Positions 33,691 through 45,134 of a stretch of DNA of 64,000 nucleotides are shown here, in pieces. The DNA comes from Artemisia argyi. Its lineage: Eukaryota; Streptophyta; Magnoliopsida; Asterales; Asteraceae. The stretch covers positions 42,999,015 to 43,063,014 of the forward strand of contig CM060697.1 in the NCBI GenBank assembly GCA_030686995.1. Reading direction: 5' to 3'. The position numbers and the translations under genes were made by a program. How positions within the stretch are numbered: position 1 is the stretch's first letter; each line of letters opens with the position of its first letter. The notes below the pieces were generated by a model. It worked only from the letters and a program-made list of their open reading frames with translations. It was not told the DNA's origin and made no database searches.

Positions 33691-34752
33691 ATGCCGCCAA
33701 GGAAAGTTAAAGCTACTCCAACTATGACACCTGTTGCTATTCGGAAATTGGTTAAGGATAGTATCGCCGAAGCTCTAGAGATCGAGAGAGCTGAGGTAGC
33801 TGCAAGGGCTGCTGAGGCCGCTTTACAGACAGGGACAAATGGGCAATCTGATAATAAGCGCGAATGTACTTGGAAGAATTTTAAGGTTAGTGATCCCATC
33901 AAGTTTAAGGGCACTGAAGGAGCGGTTGCTTTGATTCGCTGGTTCGAAAAGACTGAGAATGTGTTCCTCATGTGCAACTGTCCTGATGGTAGCAAGGTAA
34001 AATTTGCTACTGGTATGCTTTTGGATGAAGCTATGTCATGGTGGAATTCTCATGCTCAACCGATGGGTATGGAAAATGCCTACAAGCTCACTTGGGAGCA
34101 ATTTAAGAAATTAATGATTGATAAGTTTTGCCCTCGTACTGAGGTGCAGAAGTTGGAAACAGAATTTTATAAGCTAGTGACAGTAGGTAATGATATCGAG
34201 GCATATATCTGAAGGTTTCAGGAGTTGGCTGTGCTATGTCCAACTATGGTTTCAGATAACGAAAAGCTGCTAGAAAATTTCATCGGTGGACTACCGTGCA
34301 ACATCAGTGGGAACGTAATTGCTTCTAAATCAGACACGCTGGAGGAAGCTATCAGAATGTCTCAAAAGCTTATGGCTCAAGTGATGAAGCAAGAAACTAC
34401 TGTCAACAACAACAACGAAAACAAAAGAAAAAGGGATGACAACCAAGGAGACAATCAAGTATGGCAGCCAAACAAAGGACAACAAGTGTTTAGAGCTTAT
34501 GCTGCAGGACCAAGCACAAAGAAAAGATATACTGGAAATTTACCTTACTGCAACATGTGTAATCTGCATCACTTACATCATTGCAGTGGACTATGTGGAA
34601 TATGCAAGAAGCGGGGTCATCTGGCTAAGGACTGTAGGAAACCCACAAATCAGAGGATTCCAGGAAGTTGCTTCAAATGTGGAAATTTAGGGCATCTCAG
34701 GAAAGACTGCCCGGAGATAAGGAACAAGAAAACCAAAGCCTTAACTCTCTAG
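33691..34752 (+). pseudogene. gag: G1 Gag with an in-frame TGA
   Basis: ATG 33691 in context GCTATGCCG. The frame runs to the TAG at 34750-34752 with a single internal TGA at 34210-34212. Residues about 55-170 are the retrotransposon Gag capsid-like domain (FKGTEGAVALIRWFEKTE, WWNSHAQ, WEQFKKLMIDKFCP), then FIGGLP. Two CCHC knuckles end the protein, CGICKKRGHLAKDC and CFKCGNLGHLRKDC. The stop is compatible with a CGA-to-TGA change (CpG deamination). Otherwise complete at about 353 codons, the usual size for plant chromovirus Gag. Confidence 0.85.
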
Positions 34753-35466
34753 TGTTGTATTTCTTTTGTGTTTAATTCTACGTTCTATCGTATAAGTTTC
34801 ATGTACTATTAACGAATTCCGAGCTAATGAATATTCTATCTTTTATCACCGCAAACTCCTAGCGATTTCATTAAGATTCCTTTGGAACTACACCACCTAT
34901 TATCTGCAGACCAATGGCCAGGATTAGAGAACGATTCAAACATAGGGAGATATGCTCAGAGCATGAGTGATTGACTCTAGCAATGGTTGGACTAACCATT
35001 TTCCATAAATCAGATTCCTTTATAACCATAGTTACCACACGAGCTTAGAGACTACACCATTTGAAGCACTCTATGGTCGAAGTGCCAACATCCATTGACG
35101 GATCGAAATTTGGAAAAAGCCTAACTCACTAGTCCAGTAAACATTCATGAAATAACCAGAAATTTCGTACGAGTCAAGAATCAGTTACAAGTTCAATAAA
35201 TTGTAAACCCTTAGAATTTGAAGTTAATGGCAGAAGTATGTTGAAAGTTCTGCCTAGGAAAGGCATGATACCATTCAGAAAAATTCAGAAAATTAAACCC
35301 GATACACACTGAACCATTTACTATTACTGACAGAGTATGGTCCTAGTGGCCTACAGACTTGAACTCCCATTAGAGCTCAGTAGCTTACACGATACATATC
35401 ATCATCTTTTCACCAATACCTCTCTAGAGACCAACACAAACTGAACTTCGGGACGAAGTTCCTGTT
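34753..35466 (+). pseudogene. G1 integrase C-terminal remnant
   Basis: Degenerate, with frames changing. Recognisable pieces are the equivalent of TAYHPQTDGQSER near 34885-34940, TTPFEALYGRS near 35050-35090, and the WKG-type motif region (KVLPRKGMIPF) near 35250-35290. Everything between gag and this tail (protease, RT, RNase H, integrase core) is missing. G2 has the same arrangement, so this is probably an inherited deletion structure and not an event unique to this copy. Confidence 0.65.
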
Positions 35467-35478
35467 AGAAGGGAAGAC
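35467..35478 (+). promoter_or_regulatory. G1 polypurine tract
   Basis: AGAAGGGAAGAC abuts the 3' LTR; the same tract precedes the second LTR of G2 (45123-45134). Confidence 0.75.
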
Positions 35479-36562
35479 TGTCACAACTCGTAATTTCCGG
35501 TCATTTTCCAACCCTCGACAATTTACTATTCACAAGTTACTATTCATCATTTACTATTCATCGATCACTATTCATCGTTTTTGAGGTCAATTTGACATTT
35601 CAAGAAACATTCGGAAATTTTACTATTCACTTGACACTATTCATTCCCGGAAGAAAACCACTATTCACGTGCATTACTCATTTCATCGTAAATTTAGTTT
35701 ACGAGTATTCAAATTCGCGTAACCGTATTGGTTCAGGAGCGAATTCATGCATTATCATTGGAACACTTCGTACGGACTAGAACTAGTCTTCATATTATCA
35801 TTATTGCACTTGCATACTATTCCACTCGTACGGTATTTAAATTAGTACTTTGGGTATAATTAACTTTTACGTATATTTATTTCTAAATAAACGTTAACAA
35901 ACGACCAATAATGTGACTAACACGTCCGACACTCCCGACTATGATCCCAGTATATTTTTATATTCATTTTAATAATATAAAAATTATAATATTAATTTAC
36001 CCGGTGTTTTCAAATCAATTGCTACATTTTACGGTCGGAGCTTATAACTCCATCGGTTTACGATATTTCAACCCGATAATTATTTTAATTTCCGATTCTC
36101 CTCTGGAATATTATTTTACAATTTTTACAACTTCATTATATTTTATTTTATCTCATTACAATTTATTTTTAGTTAACTCGGTACCCGGTAATACCTAAAA
36201 CACACAATATATAACTAAATCATACACCAAAAGTCAAGTTTTTGCAAAAACTCTTCCACCCTTTGACAATTGCCCCCCCCCCCCCCCCCCTTTTATTTCC
36301 CTAAATTGTGGATCTTGTCTTGTACCCTTTTCTTATAATACATATAACCTAAACTAGATATTTTATCTCATTTTCACAAATGCAAGAAAACTTCTCATCT
36401 CTTTTCTCTCTATAAGGGTGCTCGGCCTAGGGTAGATCAAGAAGCAAGAACCATCATTTTTCAAAGATCAAGGTGTAATTTTGTTCATATAGTTATCCTT
36501 GTTAGAGTTTTGGAATAAAAACTCAAGGATTGTTAAGGTTTTCACCATCCAAACTTCATTAA
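35479..36562 (+). repeat. G1 3' LTR, left part
   Basis: First 1,084 bp of the LTR, interrupted by G2 just upstream of the GTAAGT site. Has two extra ACTATTCA copies and a C18 tract (36273-36290) compared with C15 in the 5' LTR. The last five bases ATTAA (36558-36562) are the G2 target duplication. Continues at 49400. Confidence 0.92.
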
Positions 36563-39550
36563 TGTCACAACTCATAATTTCCGGTCATTTTCTAAACCTT
36601 GACAAATTACTATTCATAAGTTACTATTCATCATTTACTATTCATCGTTTTACTATTCATCATTTTTGAGGTCAATTTGATATTCCGAGACACATTTAGA
36701 AATTTTACTATTCACTTGACACTATTCATTCCTGAGAGAAAACCAGTATTCACGTGTATTACTCATGTCATCGTAAATTTAGTTTACGAGTATTCCAATT
36801 CGCGTAACCGTATTGGTTCAGGAGCGAATTCATGCATTATCATTGGGACATTTCATACAGACTAGAAATAGTCTGCATATCATCTTTATGGCACTTGCAT
36901 ACTATTCCACTCGTAGGGTATTCAAATTATATTTTTAATATAATTAACGAATTACGTATGTTTATTTTAAATAAACACTAATACGCGATCTATAAATGTG
37001 ACTAACACGTCCAACACTCCCGACTATGATCCCAATATATTTTTATATTCATTTTTATAATATAAAAATTATAATATTAAATTACCCGGTATTTTGGATA
37101 TTTATTTTAATTATTAACTTAAGTTTACTAAAACTTCGACGGTTTTCGTAGAAATTAAACTATAATTATCTAAACACCCAATAATTTTACCCAACCTATT
37201 TTTATAAATTTTATAACTTTATTTTATCCCGGTTAACTCCGTTGAAATTTATTTTTAGTTAACCCGGTACCCGGTACATTTTAAAACTACAAAATAACAC
37301 AATAATACACAAGTTTACAAAAGTCTTCCATACATCCCCCCCGCCCCTCCTTTTCCGCCCCCCCCCCCCCCCCCCCCCTTGCCATTTTTCTTACAAAGCT
37401 ACTTACACACTCATGTCCCATTAATGCTTATACCAACTATATAAAATAATAATAATGCTAATAATACATATATCCTATACTAGATATTTTTCTCATTTAT
37501 TCACAAGTGCAAGAAACTCATCCATCTCTTTTCTCTCTTCCTCACCTCACGGCAAACAACAATAAGAAGGGCAAGACCAAAGTTTTTCAAAGATCTAAGT
37601 TTAATCTTGTTAATATAGTATCCTTGTTAGAGTTTTGAAATAAAAACTCAAGGATTGTTAGGTTTTTATCATCTAATCACACCATCTCTCAAAGTAAGTT
37701 TACAAAACTCATTTCATAAATTTTTACAAGTTATTACCATGATTATATATTTTTCTTGCAAGATCTCATGCATATATTGGCTTATACCACTCCATTTTGT
37801 ATATATTAAACTTTTAAGCCCTAGAAGTGATTTTTGGTTAGATCCTTGTTAGATCTACTTGGTTTTGATGATTAGGAACCCATGACACCCTAAGAAGGTG
37901 TATGGTAGGATTAGATTAGTTTTGTGGTGATTGAAAGTGGTTTGGATGAAGATGGAACTAGATTAGAACCCTAGAAACGATTTTTGAAACATTTGAAATA
38001 CCTACTGTCCCTATTTTCATTTCGTGGGAAAATCAGTGGTTGATGGCTAATTTTTGACCAAAGATTTAGAAAATACTTTTAAAAACGAAACTTTAGGCGA
38101 AAGAACGGATTAAAACGAGCTTATAACGAAGGAGTTATGATTTTTGCAAATTTAACGACGAAAACTATTTGATTAAAAACTGCTTGCTGTTTGGCAGATT
38201 TCGACGTACAAATAGAGGCATTAAACGTAACCTAGAGGAGCCGAGTTATCAAAAATATACTAGTATATACAAAAACGAATCCGTGGATATAAAGAACGAA
38301 GGAAATGAACCTATAGCGACCAAGTTATACCCGTTTTAACATCGTCAAAACTATATATACATATATAGTCACAAATAAAAATAATAACTTACGCACTAAA
38401 TGGTATATTTTCTAGAAATGTTACTAAGGACTATATTCTTAACAAATGAATACGTACGACCCAAGAGAATATTTATACGACTTAACGACGTCATTTTAAG
38501 GTTTTGATACTAGGAATATAACGCTAACTTTTTCGTACGAGTTAATATGACAAGTTATATACTTCTCTAAATGGACTTATTTTTCCTAAGTATGGAAACT
38601 ATTTTACCATGACGATAACTAGTATTTCCAAATTACGAGTGGTATGGGTATCATGTGCATGTGCATTCATTACATCACGGCATGATCTAAATTAGATCAC
38701 GATTATTCATTTAGGTTGCGGCTAGTGTTCGCGCCTCATTGTCCCGATTACTTTACCATCGCTGTACCATCTTTGTACTATCACTCCAGGTGAGTTCTCA
38801 TAGCCCCGTTTTAATTACTTAATTGATTTCAAATCCCACGGGGGAGAATACATTGCACATTTATTTTTGTACATGCCCAAGTATATCAAATTCCATACAT
38901 TGCTTAAGTTGCCTTACTACCAAGTTAAGTCCCCTTATATATATCATGGACCGTTAATTATAGCTAAGCGAGAGTGAGTGGATAGATCTATCGAGGGTGA
39001 CGCCTCCATTCGCGTTGGGTTGCTCCAACGGGACGAATGCATTTCATGTCTTAACGAATCGAGTGTCTGGTAAACACTCTGGTGGGGCCATTACAAAGTC
39101 TAGCTTCGGGGTCATGAGCTTAAGAGACAATGTAGTATTTTTGACATTTTTGTCGGTTTACTTATTACTTGTGGCTTATGTACTTACGATTTACTTATAA
39201 ACCTATGATTATTCACCAACATTCGTGTTGACCGTTTTTCGCAATGTATTTCTCAGGTTATTAAGGTAGCTCATGTTGCATACATTTGGACCTACATGGA
39301 GTCGCGGAGTCGACGCGTCTCACCATATTTTCTGCACTTATGAAACGTTTGATCTTGTTGAACTTATATTAACTTTATTGGCAACTCTTTTGGGACCTAA
39401 GCTTTGTAAACTCTGAATGTTTTAATGATCAAACGTTGTATTTTCTAAACGACACTTTAGGTCGTTCAATATAACTGTAACTATGGTGCTATGACAGTCA
39501 CCCCCAGGTATTCCATTCCGCTGCCATTAAGGTATTTTGGGGGTGTGACA
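36563..39550 (+). repeat. G2 LTR a (5')
   Basis: 2,988 bp, TGTCACA...TGTGACA. Candidate TATATAAAA 37438-37446, C21 tract 37358-37378, GTAAGT 37694-37699, CAGGTGAGT from 38787, and acceptor TATTTCTCAG ending 39256 (467-nt candidate intron 38790-39256). Confidence 0.92.
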
Positions 39551-39553
39551 GAT

Positions 39554-39565
39554 TGGTATCAGAGC
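39554..39565 (+). promoter_or_regulatory. G2 primer-binding site (initiator Met tRNA)
   Basis: TGGTATCAGAGC three bases after LTR a; repeated at 48119-48130 after LTR b. Confidence 0.92.
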
Positions 39566-40724
39566 TAAGGTTATAGCGAACTAGGATGTATCATGGACCC
39601 TAGACTATAACCACATCATCATAGCATCTCATCATTTCATCATAGGTGCATATTCACTATACATGTTGCTTTACGCACACACTGTACGAGTTATTCATAC
39701 CCATACTCATATATATATATATATATATATGATTATATTGACCTGGTTCACAAGTGACATGTCTTCAGATACCCACGCTGTTATCCTTTCGTCGGATTCC
39801 GACATTGAAGATGCCTTGTCATCTTCCACTACCATTATACCACCAGCTGTACTTACACCACCATTAGCACTATTGATTTGTCATAGGAGCAAGGTTCTCA
39901 TTCAGCCTATACATAGAATGCCGTTTGGTAGTGTATTCAGACTTAATTTTAATGGAATTACTAGGATGCTTATTACAAGGGAGATAGCATGTTTTCTTTC
40001 CTTCACTAGTAGGACGCTTACTACCACCACCGTTGGTTACTTATTTCACTATTGGTCGCCCCATAGTGCGTACTTTAACTTTACCTCTTAGATGTCGCGA
40101 GGTAGCGCGAAAGAGGGTAGTATCCCATTCACTATTATCACCATTATCTCCTAACTCATCACTAGGATCTCATTGTCATCAATGTTATTCTTATCCTTTA
40201 GAATACCACCATTGTCATTTCCCTTTTTCCATTTCCACTTGCCACGAACTAGATAACACCTTGTGGATAATACCAAGATTACGGACTCAACAGGAACATC
40301 TGCAGGTTCCTCAAGAATGGCTTAGAATCTACACTATCTAGGACTTGATCGATGCACAACTTCAGACACTACTTCAGGGCTATCTCGACCTTACGATGCC
40401 ATAAACCTGATTTCACCTAGAAGGACTACAGGAAGTCTTTAGACTAGACTTATATCTTTACTAGCTTTTACTATTATCCTAGCCACGAGAGGTATGGCAT
40501 AGTTCGAAGAAACTTGTAGTATTGTGATTGATGAACAAACGGAATCACCAAGTATTGACTCTACTATAAGGGAATGGTTGTGCTATCTATAATATTGGCT
40601 CATATAGATCGAAACCTTCATGTATTATATTCATGTGTTATGAATAGGATGATCCTTATTACCTATAGATTCTCATGGACTCTTATGATTTGATGAAAAT
40701 AGATTTAAGTAAACCACTCCAAGC
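39566..40724 (+). other. G2 5' internal region before gag
   Basis: Contains a (TA)n at about 39709-39730 and an open stretch from ATG 39763 (MSSDTHAVILSSDSD) to 40091. The latter may be a decayed N-terminal Gag extension, but I see no domain. Duplicated at 48131-c.49088, where the (TA)n is much longer (48274-48343). Confidence 0.5.
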
Positions 40725-41687
40725 ATGACGCAAGCTGCTGTTGGACAATCCATTGCCAGGAACGTAACTACCGCCCTCACCAAGGAACTTACTCACGTGG
40801 AATTTATGGGTTGTAATCCCCCCTCCTTTAGTGGAATTAGAGACACAAAGAAATTTCTCAAATGGTTCGAAGAAATAGAAACGATATTTCGATGTGGCGA
40901 CTGTCGTAAGGAAGACAAGGTTAAGTTCGCCACATGCACTTTTCAGGATCTTGCCCAGGAATGGTGGACCACACATGTTAAGATAGTAGGAGTTGATGAT
41001 GCTTACTCACGCTCTTGGGAGGAACTAAGAAAGATGATGGGTATAGCCTTTTGTGTAAGAAGTGAATTACGGGCAATAGATCAGGAAGCACTAAACCTTA
41101 ACATGGTAGGAGATGACGTTGTCAAGTATACTGCTCATTTTTATGAATTAGCTCGACTAGATCCTGCTATTGGTGAACCGGAAATTAAGAGACTTGAAAG
41201 GTACGTCGGAGGACTTTCTCCTGAAATTCGTATGTTGGTCATCGCATGGGAACCCAATGCCATGTCTGACGCTATCCAGATGGCAATCGAAGCAAAGGAA
41301 CGCATAAATCGCGACAAGACATCAGGAAACAATAGTAACAACAAGAGAAAATGGGTCGGTAATCTGGATGCTAATGCTTCTCAACAACCACTTAAGATAC
41401 AACAAGTGGTGGAGACCCGTGCTGCTGGGTCAAGCCAAAAGAAAAGGTATGTTGGTAAATTACCCGAGTGTAACAAGTGTCAGTTTCATCACAAAGGATC
41501 TTGCCCCTCTCAATGTAAGAACTGCCAAAAGGTCGGACACGAAGCCAAGGATTGCAAGGCTCCCACCCTCGCAAAGCATTAGGAACTCACGGTAATCTGC
41601 CGTAAATGTGGAGTAGTGGGACACTTCAGGAGTAAATGCCCGGTGTTGAGAGACCGGAACTGGAGGAGGCATTTCAAGTTGTAAAAC
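40725..41687 (+). pseudogene. gag: G2 Gag with a TAG between its zinc knuckles
   Basis: ATG 40725. The 285-codon frame covers the capsid-like domain (GIRDTKKFLKWFEEIE, WWTTHVKIVG, YVGGLSPEIR) and a first CCHC knuckle CKNCQKVGHEAKDC, then stops at TAG 41580-41582. The same frame continues for 34 codons with a second knuckle CRKCGVVGHFRSKC and ends at the TAA 41685-41687. The stop is thus probably a CAG-to-TAG change. Related to G1 Gag but divergent in sequence. Confidence 0.85.
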
Positions 41688-43706
41688 CATAGTTTGAGCC
41701 CTCTAGGGTTGTACTTTCTTTTGGTACTTTCCATAAGTACGTTGGTATAACCTAGTAGTATTAAGCACTTTCCTATATAATGTAATGACTATCTTTTGTT
41801 ACCTCTGTGATAACCGTAGCCTTTGTTTACTCCATTTTCTATTGCAATTGCGCAATTTTCAATCGTTTAGCAACAATATACCATTGTCTTATTAGGGATT
41901 TGACTGATTTCGTATTTGACGGATTAGTAGATTATTACCATTCCATAGTATTTACCTATGTATCCAATAAACTGTTCAACGAGTTTTATTTCAAACTATT
42001 TTACTACCTTATGGGGAAATTGTTTTTACCGAATTTCTAAAATGAGCTATTTTGTTACCGTACTATAAACTAATTTTCCGATATTACGCCAAATATTAAC
42101 TATTATTATACGAAACAATTTTTATGTTACTTTGAAAAGAAATAATTAGAATACCATTTTTAATAACAATGCGTTGAACACCATCTAAAGCTTTTGAGAA
42201 AAATAATAATATTTTGGCTAAATCAAGCATCGCATCATTAGTCCTCAACTATACATAGCCTGATCACCTATGTATACTTCAGGAAGGATTATGCCATGAA
42301 GGAAATAGTTACTTTTTAAAGTATTGCTAATAACAATCTTCATTTAAAAGCGTTTTAGACAAGTAAACTCTTTTATAAGTGTCTTTTTCTGACAAACTCT
42401 CCCTGGATACTTACCCCACCTGTCACCTACTTAGCCATTAAGTTGGATTGTTCCACTGACTTCTCTAGGAGAGACTTTCCATATCAATTACGAGTAGGAT
42501 TCCTCGATACCGGAAAAGCAAGGAAAGGGTTACAGAACTACTAATCAGGACTAGAAGTATATAACAAGAAAAAAATTCATAACCCAACAACAATCCTAAG
42601 GTACCACAAGACCATCCGACTCACCATCTCTGACCTAGTTGTCCAATTTATTTATTCAAAGGTACTAGCTAGACTGAGCTACAGGATCGAACACATTGTG
42701 AAGGTACGCTAAGCAACACCATGGGAATAAACCAAGCCCCCTAACCGATACTGTAGAGCGATTTGATTAAACATGACCTCATCTAAACGCAAACTTCCCT
42801 ATAATAAGTTTCACCAAGGAAAATTGATTTGAGTTAAGGGTATCGATATAGATTCCCTTAAGGCATTGTGTTCTCAAGAAATTCCAGATAACCTCACCCA
42901 TACACCAAGAGAGGCATCAGACTCAAGAGTATCTCCCCGGCAACAGGTGAAGACAAAACGGAAATTCATTGACATAGTATCAATTGAAACCCTCATATTG
43001 CCAACATGATGACAATTTCAACGATAAACCATCTCAAGACTTAAGTTGGTTGAATACCTAGGCTTGTAGTTTTACTAGATAACCACCAATAGACATCATC
43101 CAAATATCAGGAACCGAATGTTAGACACCTATGCAATTATGCGAACATTCCCTATCCTACTATTTTATCCTTGTTAGTATTTTTACTTTTAAATGAAGTT
43201 GATTTCAAAATTTTGTCCATACAAATCACCTATCTCGTAGAAAATAATTTTGAATTGCCTATTTTGAATAAATACGATCCTTTTTAGCCAATATTTACTT
43301 GAGCCATTATACAGTGAGAAATGTTTAAACATTAAACTTTGGTAAACAGTTCTATTCACAACATGTTTGAAAATCGCCTCACATTTCATAACTATTGAAT
43401 TTTGAATCATCAAGAAAGATATTATTTAGTAAACCATTTGCTCCATTTTCTAAATTCGTTTATTCAGAAAGAGATTTCGACCAAAGACTCAAAAATCACG
43501 AGATAAATTTTGGAAACTAATCACCATGCTACGTCGCTTATGCATTTAGGGCTTTGTGACTTGACAATAAGAAATATTAGAATATGTGATGAAGGAAATT
43601 AGGAGGAACACCATAGAATGATTACAAACGTCAGTAATGGAGACCAAGTACAGTAGGCAAAGAAGGACATATGTCTTAGCATCCATTAGACCAAAACTCA
43701 AGGAAT

Positions 43707-43752
<46 letters not shown>

Positions 43753-45122
43753 TTACCCATAATCTATCCCCATCAGATAACGCAGTGTTCGAAAGACGTA
43801 ACGTTGTGGAATTAGACACAAGATTTATCGTACAAATTCAATTATTCCTGATAAAGGTAATCGAATCACCTTGGACTTCTAGCAGTCATTTTAAGATTTC
43901 CTTCAGAACCCTAATTAGACGTAAACACCGCCTATCATCCTCAGATCGATGGTCATAACGAGAGAACGATTCAAACATAGGAAAGTTATACGCAGAGTAT
44001 GAGTGATTAACTCTAGAAATGGTTAGACTAATCATTTACCATAAATCGGATTCTTTTACAACCATAGTTATCGCGCGAGCATAGAGACTACATCATTTGA
44101 GGCACTTTATGGTCGAAGTACCAATTACCCATTTACAGACCGAAATCGGAAAGTTAAATTCACCGGTCTAGGACTAAATTATGGAACAACAAAGGAAATT
44201 TCACAAGTCAAGAACCCGTTACAAGAAACGAGAAACGGATAGAGGTTAGGTTGGTACATGACGCACATCATACGGATTGGGTATCTTTGAACAGCAAACT
44301 AACCAGATTCACGTGAAAGAACGAACTAAGTTGAAAGCTTTGCCTTGGAGAGGCATGATACGATGTTGGTAACACGAGAGATTGAACCTTTAAGTATATT
44401 GGACCATTTCAGATTCATGTTAGAATCGACCAGCTGACATATAAGATTTGAGTTCTGACAGAGTTCAGCAACATATATTACCCATATTACATTATAAACC
44501 TGAAAAAGCACTGATCATCTATTGACGAACCAAACTCGGAAAAAGCCAAACTCACTATGCCTGTAGGCATTCATGAAATAACCAGAAATTTCCTACAAGT
44601 CAGGAATCAATTACAAATTCTACAGGTTGTAAACCACTAAAACTTCAAGTTGGTAGCCAGATCACGTTGAAAGTTCTGCCTAGGAAAGGCATGATATTAT
44701 TCGGAAAGATTTGGAAAGTTGAAACCGATATTCACTGGACCACGTAATATTTCAGACAGAGTAGGCCTAGTGGCCGTCAGACTTGAGCCTTGTTAAGGAA
44801 CAGCCGGATTACACAACTATGTTTCACCTATTCAAATCCAGGAAATGACTTTCAGATTAGTCAATCATAATCCCATTTGGAAGGGAATCCAACCTTGAGA
44901 CAAACGTAAACTTGGTAAGAGAACCAGTAGAAAGCATGGACCATGAGGTCGAACGGTTGAAGCAAAGTCAAATTCCTATCGTGAAAGTTCGCTGGAATTC
45001 TTGAAAAGGACCCGAATTTACTTGGGAACGAGAGGACCAAATGCAACTCAAGTATCCACGTCTTTTTACCAAATATACTTCAGAGACCAACCAAAACTGA
45101 ACTTCGGGACGAAGTTCCTGTT
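41688..45122 (+). pseudogene. G2 degenerate internal region with duplicated integrase tail
   Basis: Protease, RT and RNase H are not recognisable. A 42-base poly(A) lies at 43708-43749. Integrase remnants follow: the DGHNERTIQT-like part near 43945-43975, FEALYGRS-like near 44100-44125, and a WKG-type region twice (near 44330-44370 and near 44655-44690). The C-terminal tail is readable from about 44921 to 45090 (EVERLKQSQIPIVKVRW, then FTWEREDQM and KYPRLF) with one TGA. The two WKG regions suggest a partial internal duplication. 41688-43700 is AT-rich with only vestiges. Confidence 0.6.
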
Positions 45123-45134
45123 AGAAGGGAAGAC
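45123..45134 (+). promoter_or_regulatory. G2 polypurine tract
   Basis: AGAAGGGAAGAC directly before LTR b. Confidence 0.75.

Noticed and set aside
38997..39200. 67-codon ORF identical at 47562-47765
   Set aside because: Identical because it sits in both LTRs of G2, inside the candidate intron; no evidence of coding.
39663..40091. ORF with Ile-Tyr runs, repeated at 48228-48704
   Set aside because: The Ile-Tyr run is a translated (TA)n whose length differs between copies; only the part from 39763 might be gag-related, and that is noted under the 5' internal region.
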